In this document: positions 8,462-16,434 of the stretch, piece after piece
Position numbering within the stretch: position 1 is the stretch's first letter
Layout: the number at the start of each line of letters is the position of its first letter
Assembly (NCBI GenBank): GCA_016927855.1
Contig: JAFGLV010000074.1
Span: forward strand, 1-57,652
Direction: 5' to 3'
Length of the DNA: 57,652 nucleotides
Origin: Sedimentisphaerales bacterium
Lineage (GTDB): Bacteria; Planctomycetota; Phycisphaerae; Sedimentisphaerales; Anaerobacaceae
Position numbers and translations under genes: made by a program
The notes under the pieces: model-generated
What the model was told of the DNA's origin: nothing
Database searches by the model: none
Seen by the model: only the letters and a program-made list of their open reading frames with translations

Positions 8462-9691
8462 ATGAAGAAAAGCGTCCCGAAAAGCAACCATGTCACCAAG
8501 CGAAACGTCCTGCGCCACGTCGTGCCTGGGGTGGTGTGGCTGACGGCGGTCGGCATGGTCGCCTGGTTGTTCCATCAGCAGTCTCAGCGGTTCCAGATGG
8601 TGGGAATCGCACGCGGCGAAGTCCGACAGATCGCGGCCAGCAGCACGGCACGAATTGCGGATATCTCCGTTAAATTGTTTGAACCGGTGCAGGCGGGCCA
8701 GACTGTGGCGGTTGTGAACACCGTTCTGGACAACGAGCAGACGCTGGAGGCCGACCTGAAGACGCAACTGGCCGCGGCGGTGGGCGAAGCCGAGCGACTC
8801 ACGGCGCTGCTGATCCCGACGCGGGAGCAGATCCAGGTAGACACCGCGGACCTCCGAATCAACCGCGAGGACAACTACCGTCGGTTCGTGACCGATGTCG
8901 AGAACGCTCGCCTGCGCACTTATGAACTGCGGACGCAAATCGCGGCCGACCGCGTGACTCTCGACGACCTGGCCATGGAGGTGAAGGTCAGCGAAAGGCT
9001 CCTCGAAGAGGACGCGATCGTGCCCTACGAGCTGGAGCGTGCCAAGGTCCAGTACCAAAGCATGGCGCGCAAAGTGGAAGAGAGCGAGCGTCTGCTGGAA
9101 CAGGCCGAGGCAGATCTTCAAGAGGCGCAGCAGCGGCGCGACCAGTTTGCCCGGCAGGAACTGCCTGAGCAATCTGTGGACGAGGCGCTCGAAGCGATTC
9201 GAAAGGAGATCGAGGTTCAGCAGCAGTTGATCGACGGCCTGCTCGAACAGCTTGCGGCGCTGCGGTCGCGTCGCGCGCTGGAACTCAAGTCGCCCATCGA
9301 CGGCGTGGTGATCCCGATCGGTACCGACGACAACCAAGCTCTCCACCAGCGACCAGGCGAACAGGTCCTGCGACGAAAGGGGGAGGTCGTGGCGGCCGGC
9401 GAGCCCATTCTGGCGATCTCGCAGTCGCAGCCGACGGAAATCGTAGCCTATGCGACCGAGCAGCAGTTGGGACTGGTGCGCGAGCAAATGATGGTGCAAC
9501 TGGTCAAGACACGCACGCCGGCACAGATCGCACAGGCTCCGGTCCTCTCGGTCGGGCCTACGATCGAACTGATGCCGCAGCGTCTGTGGGCCAATCCGAC
9601 GATCGCCCAGTGGGGACGCCCCGTTCTCATCGGTATCCCGCCGGGCCTTTCGCTCGTTCCGGGGGAGGTCGTGGGAATCCGGGGACTGTAG
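8462..9691 (+). CDS. HlyD-family periplasmic adaptor (membrane fusion protein)
   Basis: 409 aa. One N-terminal transmembrane helix (about 20-37), then the first half of a biotinyl-lipoyl domain (about 45-95, RIADISVKLFEPVQAGQTVAVV), a long heptad-rich alpha-hairpin (about 100-275, many Glu/Gln/Leu), the second lipoyl half (about 280-325, LKSPIDGVVIPIG) and a beta-barrel region. Starts 8 bp after DUF4956. With the TolC-like gene downstream it would form a trans-envelope conduit, but no ABC or RND pump gene lies in this operon, so the inner-membrane partner is either encoded elsewhere or is DUF4956 itself (inference). Confidence 0.85.
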   Translation: MKKSVPKSNHVTKRNVLRHVVPGVVWLTAVGMVAWLFHQQSQRFQMVGIARGEVRQIAASSTARIADISVKLFEPVQAGQTVAVVNTVLDNEQTLEADLKTQLAAAVGEAERLTALLIPTREQIQVDTADLRINREDNYRRFVTDVENARLRTYELRTQIAADRVTLDDLAMEVKVSERLLEEDAIVPYELERAKVQYQSMARKVEESERLLEQAEADLQEAQQRRDQFARQELPEQSVDEALEAIRKEIEVQQQLIDGLLEQLAALRSRRALELKSPIDGVVIPIGTDDNQALHQRPGEQVLRRKGEVVAAGEPILAISQSQPTEIVAYATEQQLGLVREQMMVQLVKTRTPAQIAQAPVLSVGPTIELMPQRLWANPTIAQWGRPVLIGIPPGLSLVPGEVVGIRGL

Positions 9692-9737
9692 CACCGCCTC
9701 TCCGGAATGATCGCATTCGACGCGGAGCTTTCCAACC

Positions 9738-11381
9738 ATGCGCGACGCAGTAGACAACCGAAACTGGACGAGCTTGTGCGTGCTGGGCTTTGCCGGCGCG
9801 CTCATCGTGCTCGGAGGCTGCGCGCGGAAGAACTACAAGCGAGATGCCGACGAACAGGTCTATCGCTTCGTCGACCGTCAATGGAAGCCTGAATTCGGCG
9901 CGCGCGCGAATTACCGCGTCACAGGAGCGCCGCCGGCACCGAATGACATCGACGAGGAGCAGCTTGCTCGGATCGAACGGGTAGTCTCCGACACCGGGGT
10001 CCTCACCGTCTCACAGGCCGCGACGCTGGCGCTGGCACGCAATCGCGACTACCACCTCCAGAAAGAGCTGCTGTACACGATGACGCTGGACATGCGTCTG
10101 ATCCGCCATTCCTACGAAACCCAATGGTTTGGCGGTGGCACCGCGCTGTACTCCGACGACGGCACGACCCGCAGCGTCGTCGTGGAACCGAATCTCGGTT
10201 TTAACCGCCTCCTGGCGACGGGCACCGCGATCGGCGCGCGCATCGGCGCCCGCTGGGCCGACATCCTTGCCGGCTTCGGAGGCAGCGGCTTGTCGGGGGT
10301 CTTCAGCGCGGCCATAGTCCAGCCGCTCTTGCGGGGCAGCGATTCGCGCGTCGTGCGCGAGCCGCTGACACAGGCGGAGCGCAGCGCGCTGTACCAGATC
10401 AGGACCGTTTGCCGTTTCCGGAAGCTGCTGATCGTCTCCGTTGTCACTCAGTACCATGAGGCGTTGGAGTTGCTGGACATCGCCCGGAACGCTGAGGCTT
10501 ACGTCAACTCACTGCTGGCGCTGGAGAGCCGCGTGGAAAAGCTTGTCGAGGCCGCCCGCTTGCCCAAGGAGGAGTTGGACCGCGTCCGCCAGGACATCTT
10601 GCGCGCTCGCGATGCGCATATCCTCGCCCAGAAGGAGTACGAGCGTTTCCTCGATCTCTTCAAGATCACCTTGGGTGTGCCTCCAACTCTCGAATTCGAC
10701 TTGGACGCAAATGTCTTCGCAACGTTGAAGGGCGCAGGCATCCCGCAACCCGACTTCTCGGTGGGCGAGGCGGTCGAGGCGGCGCTGTTGCGACGTTTGG
10801 ACCTGACGAACAATGCCGACATGGTGATCGATGCCCAGCGGGCGGTCTATGTCGCGGCCGACGCGCTGCGCCCCGGGTTGGGCGTGGTCGGCAATCTGCG
10901 CGCCGAGACCGACGGCGACAGGACCGGAGCCGCCGGCGCGACGCTCGACCTGCCGCTGGACCGGGTGGCGGAGCAGGACCTGTACGCGCGAGCGCTGGTT
11001 CTGTTGAATCAGCGGCGCCGGGAGTATGAACTGACCGCGGACACGATCCGCATGGAGGTTCGCGAGGCCCATCGCAAGCTGATCGAGACCGCGGAGCGAT
11101 ATGAGGTGCTCTTGGAGGCCCTGCGCCTGGCGCAGAAGCGCACGGACGACACGTTCAGATTGCTTCAATACGGACTGGTAAGCAGCCGGCGCGTATTGTC
11201 TGCCCTGGAAGACTTGTACGACGCGAGGAATGAGGCAGCCGATGCCCTGAAGGACTACGCCATCGCTACGCTGAATTTCTACCGTGACACCGAGGTGCTC
11301 CAGGTTCGCCCGGACGGGATGTGGGAAATTGAACTGGGAGCCACCCTGGTGGCACGGAACGAGGCGGCAGCAAAAAAGTAA
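9738..11381 (+). CDS. TolC-like outer-membrane efflux lipoprotein
   Basis: 547 aa. A lipobox LIVLGGC places the modified cysteine at residue 28. The rest is mostly long amphipathic helices with the two OEP repeats: about 90-310 (SQAATLALARNRDYHLQKE) and about 330-520 (VGEAVEAALLRRLDLTNNAD). The C-terminal helical repeat AQKRTDDTFRLLQYGLVSSR is typical of the family. It lies 46 bp after the HlyD-type adaptor and ends the operon. Expected to form a trimeric outer-membrane channel for whatever the VTC/DUF4956/adaptor system exports. Confidence 0.85.
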   Translation: MRDAVDNRNWTSLCVLGFAGALIVLGGCARKNYKRDADEQVYRFVDRQWKPEFGARANYRVTGAPPAPNDIDEEQLARIERVVSDTGVLTVSQAATLALARNRDYHLQKELLYTMTLDMRLIRHSYETQWFGGGTALYSDDGTTRSVVVEPNLGFNRLLATGTAIGARIGARWADILAGFGGSGLSGVFSAAIVQPLLRGSDSRVVREPLTQAERSALYQIRTVCRFRKLLIVSVVTQYHEALELLDIARNAEAYVNSLLALESRVEKLVEAARLPKEELDRVRQDILRARDAHILAQKEYERFLDLFKITLGVPPTLEFDLDANVFATLKGAGIPQPDFSVGEAVEAALLRRLDLTNNADMVIDAQRAVYVAADALRPGLGVVGNLRAETDGDRTGAAGATLDLPLDRVAEQDLYARALVLLNQRRREYELTADTIRMEVREAHRKLIETAERYEVLLEALRLAQKRTDDTFRLLQYGLVSSRRVLSALEDLYDARNEAADALKDYAIATLNFYRDTEVLQVRPDGMWEIELGATLVARNEAAAKK

Positions 11382-11492
11382 CGCGCCGGCGGTCGCCTGG
11401 TGTTACAATAGGTGCAAACATAGAAACGACGATGACACGGCGCATCGCGCCGGCGTTGACTTGCGGATCGAAAGGAAGGAAAGGGTGCAATC

Positions 11493-12503
11493 ATGAATAC
11501 AGGTCGAATCCTGGGTGTTTTCGTAGTGCTGGCGTTGATGGCGACGAACGGATGGGGCGCCGACATCATCCTCAACGAGTACAACGCGGTAGACAGCAAT
11601 GACTTCCTCAACGGAGGCACCTCCGAGGCGGATGCCGACGGCGGCAGGGCTTCCGACAGCTATTTCGGTCGCGTCCGCGGTAACGGCGGTGACTGGTTCG
11701 AGCTGGTCGTCATCAAGGACCATCTTGACATCCGAGGCTGGCACCTCGATGTCCTCGTGGACGGCATACTTGAAGAGATTCTCGACCTGACCACCGATCC
11801 GATCTGGTCGGACCTGCGCAGCGGTACCATCATCACGGTCGCCGAGGATGTACCGGCCAATGTCAGCTACAACCCTGCTGCCGGCGACTGGTGGATCAAC
11901 GTGCAGGCCAACAGCGACGTCCAGAGTCCTTACATCTCGGCTCAGTCGTTCCCGGTCAACAACAACAACTGGCAGTTGCGCATCCGCAGCACGCTCGGCG
12001 GGCTCATCTTTGGACCGGCGGGGGAGGGGATCAGCCCGTCCGGCGGCGTCAGCGACACCGAGGTCTTCAGGCTCGAGGCGTCCCCCAGTGCCTCCGTGAC
12101 CTCCGATTCAAACGACTACGACGACGGTGCAGACTTCAGCACTTTCGGTGCTCCCAATCGCTGGGGCATGCAGGACTTTTCCGACCTGCGCATCGCAGTT
12201 CCTGAGGCCGCGTCTTTGACGTTGACGACGCCGCAAGGACCCGACAGCTACCCGGCCGGCACAGGGGTGGTCGTTCGTTGGGAAACCGTGGGACCGGTGG
12301 ACTCGGTTTTGGTTGAATTCTCTCTGGATGGCGGCGCCACCTGGCAGGAAGTCCATCCGCCGAATGTGGGCAACACGGGACGCTACGACTGGTCTATCCC
12401 GCCAATGATTGACTCGGAGCATGCACTGATTCGCATCTCGAACGCCGACTACCTGGTCGTGTACGACACCAGTGACGAGCCGTTCACGATCACGGCCAAC
12501 TAG
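11493..12503 (+). CDS. Secreted lamin-tail-like protein with C-terminal Ig-like domain
   Basis: 336 aa. Signal peptide 1-23 (ILGVFVVLALMATNGWGA). Residues 24-230 begin IILNEYNAVDSNDF and resemble a lamin-tail domain with an insertion rich in Asp and Asn. Residues 240-336 form an Ig-like beta sandwich (VVVRWETVGPVDSVLVEFSLDGG, here split by eye), similar to Kre9/Knh1-type domains found on bacterial surface proteins. It lies 110 bp after the TolC-like gene and carries its own ribosome site (AAGGAAAG). Likely exported; together with the CotH protein it brackets the VTC operon. Ligand unknown. Confidence 0.75.
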   Translation: MNTGRILGVFVVLALMATNGWGADIILNEYNAVDSNDFLNGGTSEADADGGRASDSYFGRVRGNGGDWFELVVIKDHLDIRGWHLDVLVDGILEEILDLTTDPIWSDLRSGTIITVAEDVPANVSYNPAAGDWWINVQANSDVQSPYISAQSFPVNNNNWQLRIRSTLGGLIFGPAGEGISPSGGVSDTEVFRLEASPSASVTSDSNDYDDGADFSTFGAPNRWGMQDFSDLRIAVPEAASLTLTTPQGPDSYPAGTGVVVRWETVGPVDSVLVEFSLDGGATWQEVHPPNVGNTGRYDWSIPPMIDSEHALIRISNADYLVVYDTSDEPFTITAN

Positions 12504-12592
12504 CCGGCGGCAACTGGTCCCGTCAGAGGTCCTGTTACTTGTTAGAGCGCTTGGCAGCATGATCTTCATACGATCGTTGCGGTACGGGCATT

Positions 12593-12645
12593 GTAGGGGC
12601 AACCCCCTGTGGTTGCCCTGGGCAGGCACAGGGGCCTGCCCCTAC
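12593..12645. repeat. REP-like palindromic element between convergent genes
   Basis: Nine-base inverted ends GTAGGGGCA / TGCCCCTAC enclose nested G/C-rich inverted repeats (GGGCAGGC ... GCCTGCCC). It lies between convergent genes and can fold on both strands, so it may act as a bidirectional terminator or as a dispersed intergenic repeat of the REP type. Only one copy is in this window. Confidence 0.55.
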
Positions 12646-12671
12646 GTATCAACAACGGTTGTCAGACGTTC

Positions 12672-14102
12672 TCAGGCCCTGCGGAGGCGGTGGAGGATGT
12701 CCCAGTAGGCGCCGCGCGCGCCGGCGCGGATCGCATCCGCGAGTTCGGTGTTGTCGTTGTAGTTGTGGTCGGTGGCGGCGGCATCGGGCTGCTCTTCCAT
12801 TGGCTCGAAGAACCGCTCGTCACCTGCCATCAACTCCTTGACGAGCCGGGCCGGGTTGGAGCCCAGGTGCCGGGAGATGTAAAATGTCGGCTGGAAGAAG
12901 TCGAACGGACCGGCGTACTTGCGGCGCAGCGCCGGATTGCTTTCGAGGGGGCCTTCGCTGCTGACCACGTCCACCATACCGGTGCCTGGATAAATCCGGA
13001 TGCCAAGCGACGCGCCAGCGCAATCCGGGTCGATCCTCTTGATGAAGTCGATCGTGGTAGCGACCGTCTCCGGCGTCTCGCCGGGCCCGCCCAGCATCAG
13101 GTCGATCATCACCTTGATTCCGTGCTGGCGGCACAGGCGCACCGCGTTCTCCAGGTCTGCGGCGCGGTGTGGCTGACGGTAGGTTTCGAGCATGGCCGCA
13201 CTGGCGGAATCACCCGTGAAGTTGATACCCACACAGCCCGCACGTCTCATCGTGCCGGCCAACTCCGCATCGAAAGGCGTCACCGCCAGGTACGTGTACC
13301 AACGGACCTTCTCACCCAGCGCGCGACGAGTGAATTCCTCGCAGACCGCCAGCGCATGGCTGCGCGGCAGGTTGAACTCCGCATCGCAGGTGTGCAGCAC
13401 GTCGATGCCCTGCGCCAACAGCGATTCGACCTCGTCGGCCACCTCCGCCGGCGGACGCAGCCGCACGCAGGTTCCCTTCGAGAGTGGATCGGCGCAATAG
13501 AGGCACCGCCGGTTGCAGCCGCGCTTGGTCTCGAAACCGCATTGGCCTCCTTTGGTGAAGTAAGTCGCATTGTCCACCGCACGGCGGCGTGTCGGGAGTG
13601 ACACTTGTTCAGGCCAGGCGGGTTGGTTCGCCACCAGTTGGCCGTCGCGCCGCCAGAGCAAGCCGTCGACGGTCTCGAACGCCTGGCGACCGTGCAACTG
13701 GCGGTAGAGGGCAACAGCGGCGCCTTCGCCGTCGCCGTGAACGCCGAAATCGGCGCCGGTGTGATCCACGGTGCGCTCCGCGAAGGCGGAGAACCCGACG
13801 CCACCGAGAGCGATGGGTGCATCGGTCAGCCCGCGCAGCCGCTGGACGAGGTCTGCCAGCGCCGGAACGAACCATTTCGCGCTGGGCCAGAAGCAATCGT
13901 CCGCGTTGCGAAAGGACAGACCGACCAGCGCGGGGCTCCGGCGGGGAAAATACGCCGCCAGCGTTGCGTCCGGGTCCTCGCACAGACACAGGTCCAGCAC
14001 CTCGACTTCGATGCCCTGGTCCTGGACCGCCTCGGCGACGTACTCCAGGCCGATCGGTGCAATGGGCGGAACCATCCGATTCGTATTGATGAGCGTCAGC
14101 AT
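12672..14102 (-). CDS. B12-binding-domain radical SAM protein
   Basis: 476 aa. Residues 1-140 have the Rossmann-like cobalamin-binding-domain layout (PPIAPIGLEYVAEAVQDQG, VEVLDL), but no D-x-H-x-x-G cobalamin loop is visible. The radical SAM core follows, with cysteines 196, 200 and 203 in CNRRCLYC (C-x3-C-x2-C, binding the 4Fe-4S cluster), GGPGE near 342 and HTCDAEFNLPR near 236. The C-terminus is a helical family-specific part. Enzymes of this class carry out methylations or other radical chemistry; the substrate cannot be read from sequence. No strong ribosome site precedes ATG 14102. Convergent with the lamin-tail-like gene. Confidence 0.85.
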   Translation of the reverse strand: MLTLINTNRMVPPIAPIGLEYVAEAVQDQGIEVEVLDLCLCEDPDATLAAYFPRRSPALVGLSFRNADDCFWPSAKWFVPALADLVQRLRGLTDAPIALGGVGFSAFAERTVDHTGADFGVHGDGEGAAVALYRQLHGRQAFETVDGLLWRRDGQLVANQPAWPEQVSLPTRRRAVDNATYFTKGGQCGFETKRGCNRRCLYCADPLSKGTCVRLRPPAEVADEVESLLAQGIDVLHTCDAEFNLPRSHALAVCEEFTRRALGEKVRWYTYLAVTPFDAELAGTMRRAGCVGINFTGDSASAAMLETYRQPHRAADLENAVRLCRQHGIKVMIDLMLGGPGETPETVATTIDFIKRIDPDCAGASLGIRIYPGTGMVDVVSSEGPLESNPALRRKYAGPFDFFQPTFYISRHLGSNPARLVKELMAGDERFFEPMEEQPDAAATDHNYNDNTELADAIRAGARGAYWDILHRLRRA

Positions 14103-14188
14103 GAGTGGACATGGTATCGGCTCGCGCGGTCGGATTCAAGGTGACACCCAACTCCGACCGCTCAGCGTCAGGCGGTCTGAACCGGGCC

Positions 14189-14216
14189 TTGTGCTCGATG
14201 TCGGTTGTGGTAGAAT
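14189..14216 (+). promoter_or_regulatory. Putative promoter for manC-like gene
   Basis: TTGTGC (14189-14194), 16-bp spacer and TAGAAT (14211-14216). Leader of about 80 nt to ATG 14305. Confidence 0.45.
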
Positions 14217-14304
14217 CCCAATCTGGCTCGGCGTGGAGGCCTCTGCGCCAGCGAGATTGGCAATGGTGTGAATTGTGCGCGGTGCTTTCCGAGAGGGTAG
14301 ACGA

Positions 14305-15393
14305 ATGAACTACGCTGTCATCATGGCCGGGGGAACCGGCAAGAGACTCTGGCCCCTGAGTCGTCAGAAACGTCCCAAGCAGGTCCTCAAGCTCCTCGAC
14401 GGCCAAACGCTGCTGGGGTGCTGCTTCGAGCGGCTCTGCCCCATGTTCGATCCGCGTAACATCATCGTCCTGACCAACGTAGGTTATGCAGACGTCGTGC
14501 GCGAGAACCTAGCGGACCTGCCTTATGGCAACGTGATTGCCGAGCCGACGGTACGGGATACCGCCGGGGCGATCGGGCTGGCCGCCGCGATCCTGGCGAA
14601 ATACGATCCGGATGCAACCATGGCGGTCGTCACGGCCGACCAACTGCTCGAGCCGGCGGAGGCACTCCAAAACGCCTTGCGGGACGCCTTCGAGTTCGTA
14701 GGCCAACACCCCGAAGCCTTGGTCACGTTTGGCATCAAGCCGAGCTTCCCGAGTACGCAACTCGGTTACGTCAAGCACGGCCGGCCGGAGAAGTGCCCCA
14801 GGTGCAAAGGCAAGATATACGAGGTTGAGACCTTCAGAGAAAAGCCGGACCTGGATACTGCCAAGACCTACCTTGAGAGCGGACAGTACTTCTGGAACTC
14901 CGGGATGTTTGTCTGGAAGGCCAGGACCATCCTGAAGCACCTGGAGGCCTTCGTACCGGGGACCGGCGAGCCTCTGCGGCGGATCACGGCGGCCTGGGAG
15001 ACCTCCGATCAGGAAGGCGCCCTAAAAGAATGGTTCTTCAAGCTGCCCAAAATCAGCATCGACTATGCCGTCATGGAGAAGGCCGAGCAGGTCTACGTCA
15101 TTCCGTTGGACTGCCGCTGGCTCGATATGGGCTCGTTTGCGGCGCTGGCGGATATCGTGGAGTCCGACGAGAACAATAACCTCGTGGTGACCGGTTCGAG
15201 CGAACTGCTCGACTGCAAGAACAGTATCTTCGTCACGGAAGATAAAGGCCATTTGATCGCCGCCATCGGGCTTGAGAACGTCATCGTTGCGCACACACCC
15301 GACGCCACGCTCGTTTGCAGCGCCGGAGAAACGGAACGGCTCAAGGAACTGCTGGCACTGATCGAATCACACGGCCGTAAAGAGTTCCTCTAG
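14305..15393 (+). CDS. manC: Mannose-1-phosphate guanylyltransferase
   Basis: 362 aa, single-domain form without the isomerase domain of bifunctional enzymes. It makes GDP-mannose from mannose-1-phosphate and GTP for glycan synthesis. Visible motifs: nucleotide-binding VIMAGGTGKRLWPLSR (5-20) followed by RPKQ, EPTVRDTAGAIG (80-91), EKP (179-181) and NSGMFVWK (198-205). ATG 14305 is chosen because AGAGG lies at 14292-14296; an in-frame GTG at 14275 lacks one. An unusual CPRCKG (164-169) is inserted just before the EKP strand. Followed 35 bp later by ruvX. Confidence 0.9.
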   Translation: MNYAVIMAGGTGKRLWPLSRQKRPKQVLKLLDGQTLLGCCFERLCPMFDPRNIIVLTNVGYADVVRENLADLPYGNVIAEPTVRDTAGAIGLAAAILAKYDPDATMAVVTADQLLEPAEALQNALRDAFEFVGQHPEALVTFGIKPSFPSTQLGYVKHGRPEKCPRCKGKIYEVETFREKPDLDTAKTYLESGQYFWNSGMFVWKARTILKHLEAFVPGTGEPLRRITAAWETSDQEGALKEWFFKLPKISIDYAVMEKAEQVYVIPLDCRWLDMGSFAALADIVESDENNNLVVTGSSELLDCKNSIFVTEDKGHLIAAIGLENVIVAHTPDATLVCSAGETERLKELLALIESHGRKEFL

Positions 15394-15428
15394 GGCCGGC
15401 GCCGGCCGAGGCAAAGGCTGCCCAGAGA

Positions 15429-15839
15429 ATGAGGTACCTGGCGATAGACCACGGCACGAAACGCACCGGGTTGGCCATCTGCGACGCCGACGAGAGGGTC
15501 GCATCACCTCTGTGCGTGCTGCAGGGTCGCAAGGGCCTGGCGCTGCGCATCGCCCAGATCGTCAAGGCTGAGGACGTCGGAGCCGTGGTCGTCGGCTTGC
15601 CGGTGAACATGGACGATTCCGAAGGCCCGCAAGCCAAGATGGTGAGAGCCTTTATCGACGAACTGGGCGCGCACGTGAACGCGCCCATCCATGTGCAAGA
15701 CGAGCGTCTGAGCAGTTTTGCCGCCGAGGAGAAACTCCATGCCAGCGGGCTATCCCGAGGCAGGAAACGCCAGGTGCTCGACGCCATCGCGGCCGCGGAG
15801 ATCCTCCAGGCGTTCCTGGAACGCAAGAGCCAGCAGTAA
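15429..15839 (+). CDS. ruvX: RuvX/YqgF-type Holliday-junction resolvase-like protein
   Basis: 136 aa, normal length. RNase H-like fold with the acidic-site strand LAIDHGTKRTGLAICD (4-19), VGLPVNMDDSEGPQA (about 58-72), DERLSSFAAEE (about 96-106) and the C-terminal DAIAAAEILQ (about 119-128). The family is implicated in processing of the 16S rRNA 5' end and in nicking branched DNA. Placed between manC and rpsO. Confidence 0.93.
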   Translation: MRYLAIDHGTKRTGLAICDADERVASPLCVLQGRKGLALRIAQIVKAEDVGAVVVGLPVNMDDSEGPQAKMVRAFIDELGAHVNAPIHVQDERLSSFAAEEKLHASGLSRGRKRQVLDAIAAAEILQAFLERKSQQ

Positions 15840-15867
15840 GACCTCTCACCGCTGTTGAGACCGACGG

Positions 15868-15891
15868 CGCGCGGCCTTCGGAGGCCGCGCG
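15868..15891 (+). terminator. Strong hairpin after ruvX (no T-tract)
   Basis: 10-bp perfect G/C stem around a TCGG loop (15868-15877 pairs with 15882-15891). No T run follows, so it is either a weak terminator or an RNA-stabilising or S15-related leader element. Confidence 0.4.
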
Positions 15892-15946
15892 AGCCGGCCT
15901 CCCTTCGAGGCGCGGCCAGAATTTTGCCACGCCGCGGGGAAAACCC

Positions 15947-15976
15947 TTGCCAAAACCGGGCCAGGTCGTTTATTGT
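15947..15976 (+). promoter_or_regulatory. Putative rpsO promoter
   Basis: TTGCCA (15947-15952), 18-bp spacer and TATTGT (15971-15976). Leader of about 65 nt to the S15 start. Confidence 0.4.
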
Positions 15977-16046
15977 ACGGGATTCAAAAAGGGTTTGTAT
16001 GAGAGTGCCTCAGTGGAGGCCAAGACAGGAAGGATTTTGAAAGAGT

Positions 16047-16313
16047 ATGTTGACAAAAGAGTTAAAGACGCAAATTGTCAGCGATTATGAGACGCACGAG
16101 GGAGACACGGGATCGCCTGAGGTCCAGGTGGCGCTCCTGACCAAGCGGATCAACGACCTGACCGAACACCTCAAGGAGCATCCGAAAGACCACTCCTCCC
16201 GGCGGGGCCTGCTCAAGATGGTCGGCACCCGCTCGGCGCTGCTGAAGTATGTTCGCGGCAAGGACGTCAAACGCTATCAGGCCATCATTTCCCGGCTCGG
16301 GTTGCGAAAGTAA
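16047..16313 (+). CDS. rpsO: 30S ribosomal protein S15
   Basis: 88 aa, the standard S15 length. It opens [20 protein letters not shown] and contains the 16S-binding [32 protein letters not shown] and [16 protein letters not shown] segments. S15 binds the central domain of 16S rRNA early in 30S assembly. The rpsO-pnp order is the common bacterial arrangement, with 121 bp between the genes. Confidence 0.97.
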   Translation: MLTKELKTQIVSDYETHEGDTGSPEVQVALLTKRINDLTEHLKEHPKDHSSRRGLLKMVGTRSALLKYVRGKDVKRYQAIISRLGLRK

Positions 16314-16349
16314 CTTAACCCCGTGTATCACTGCGACCGGCCGAGGTGG

Positions 16350-16398
16350 CTCACTTTGCGTGAGCACGAGATGATCGGACGGAAGGAAGGACGCCTTC
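16350..16398 (+). promoter_or_regulatory. pnp leader hairpins
   Basis: Two small stem-loops lie between rpsO and pnp: CTCAC/GTGAG (16350-16364) and GAAGG/CCTTC (16386-16398). In other bacteria a leader structure here is processed by RNase III and used for PNPase autoregulation; that this applies here is inference. Confidence 0.35.
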
Positions 16399-16434
16399 TC
16401 GGTAGCGCACATACGCACAGACAGTGAGGTAGTT

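Noticed and set aside
12609..13601. 330-codon plus-strand open frame opposite the radical SAM gene
   Set aside because: Antisense shadow of a well-supported gene with intact CxxxCxxC motif.
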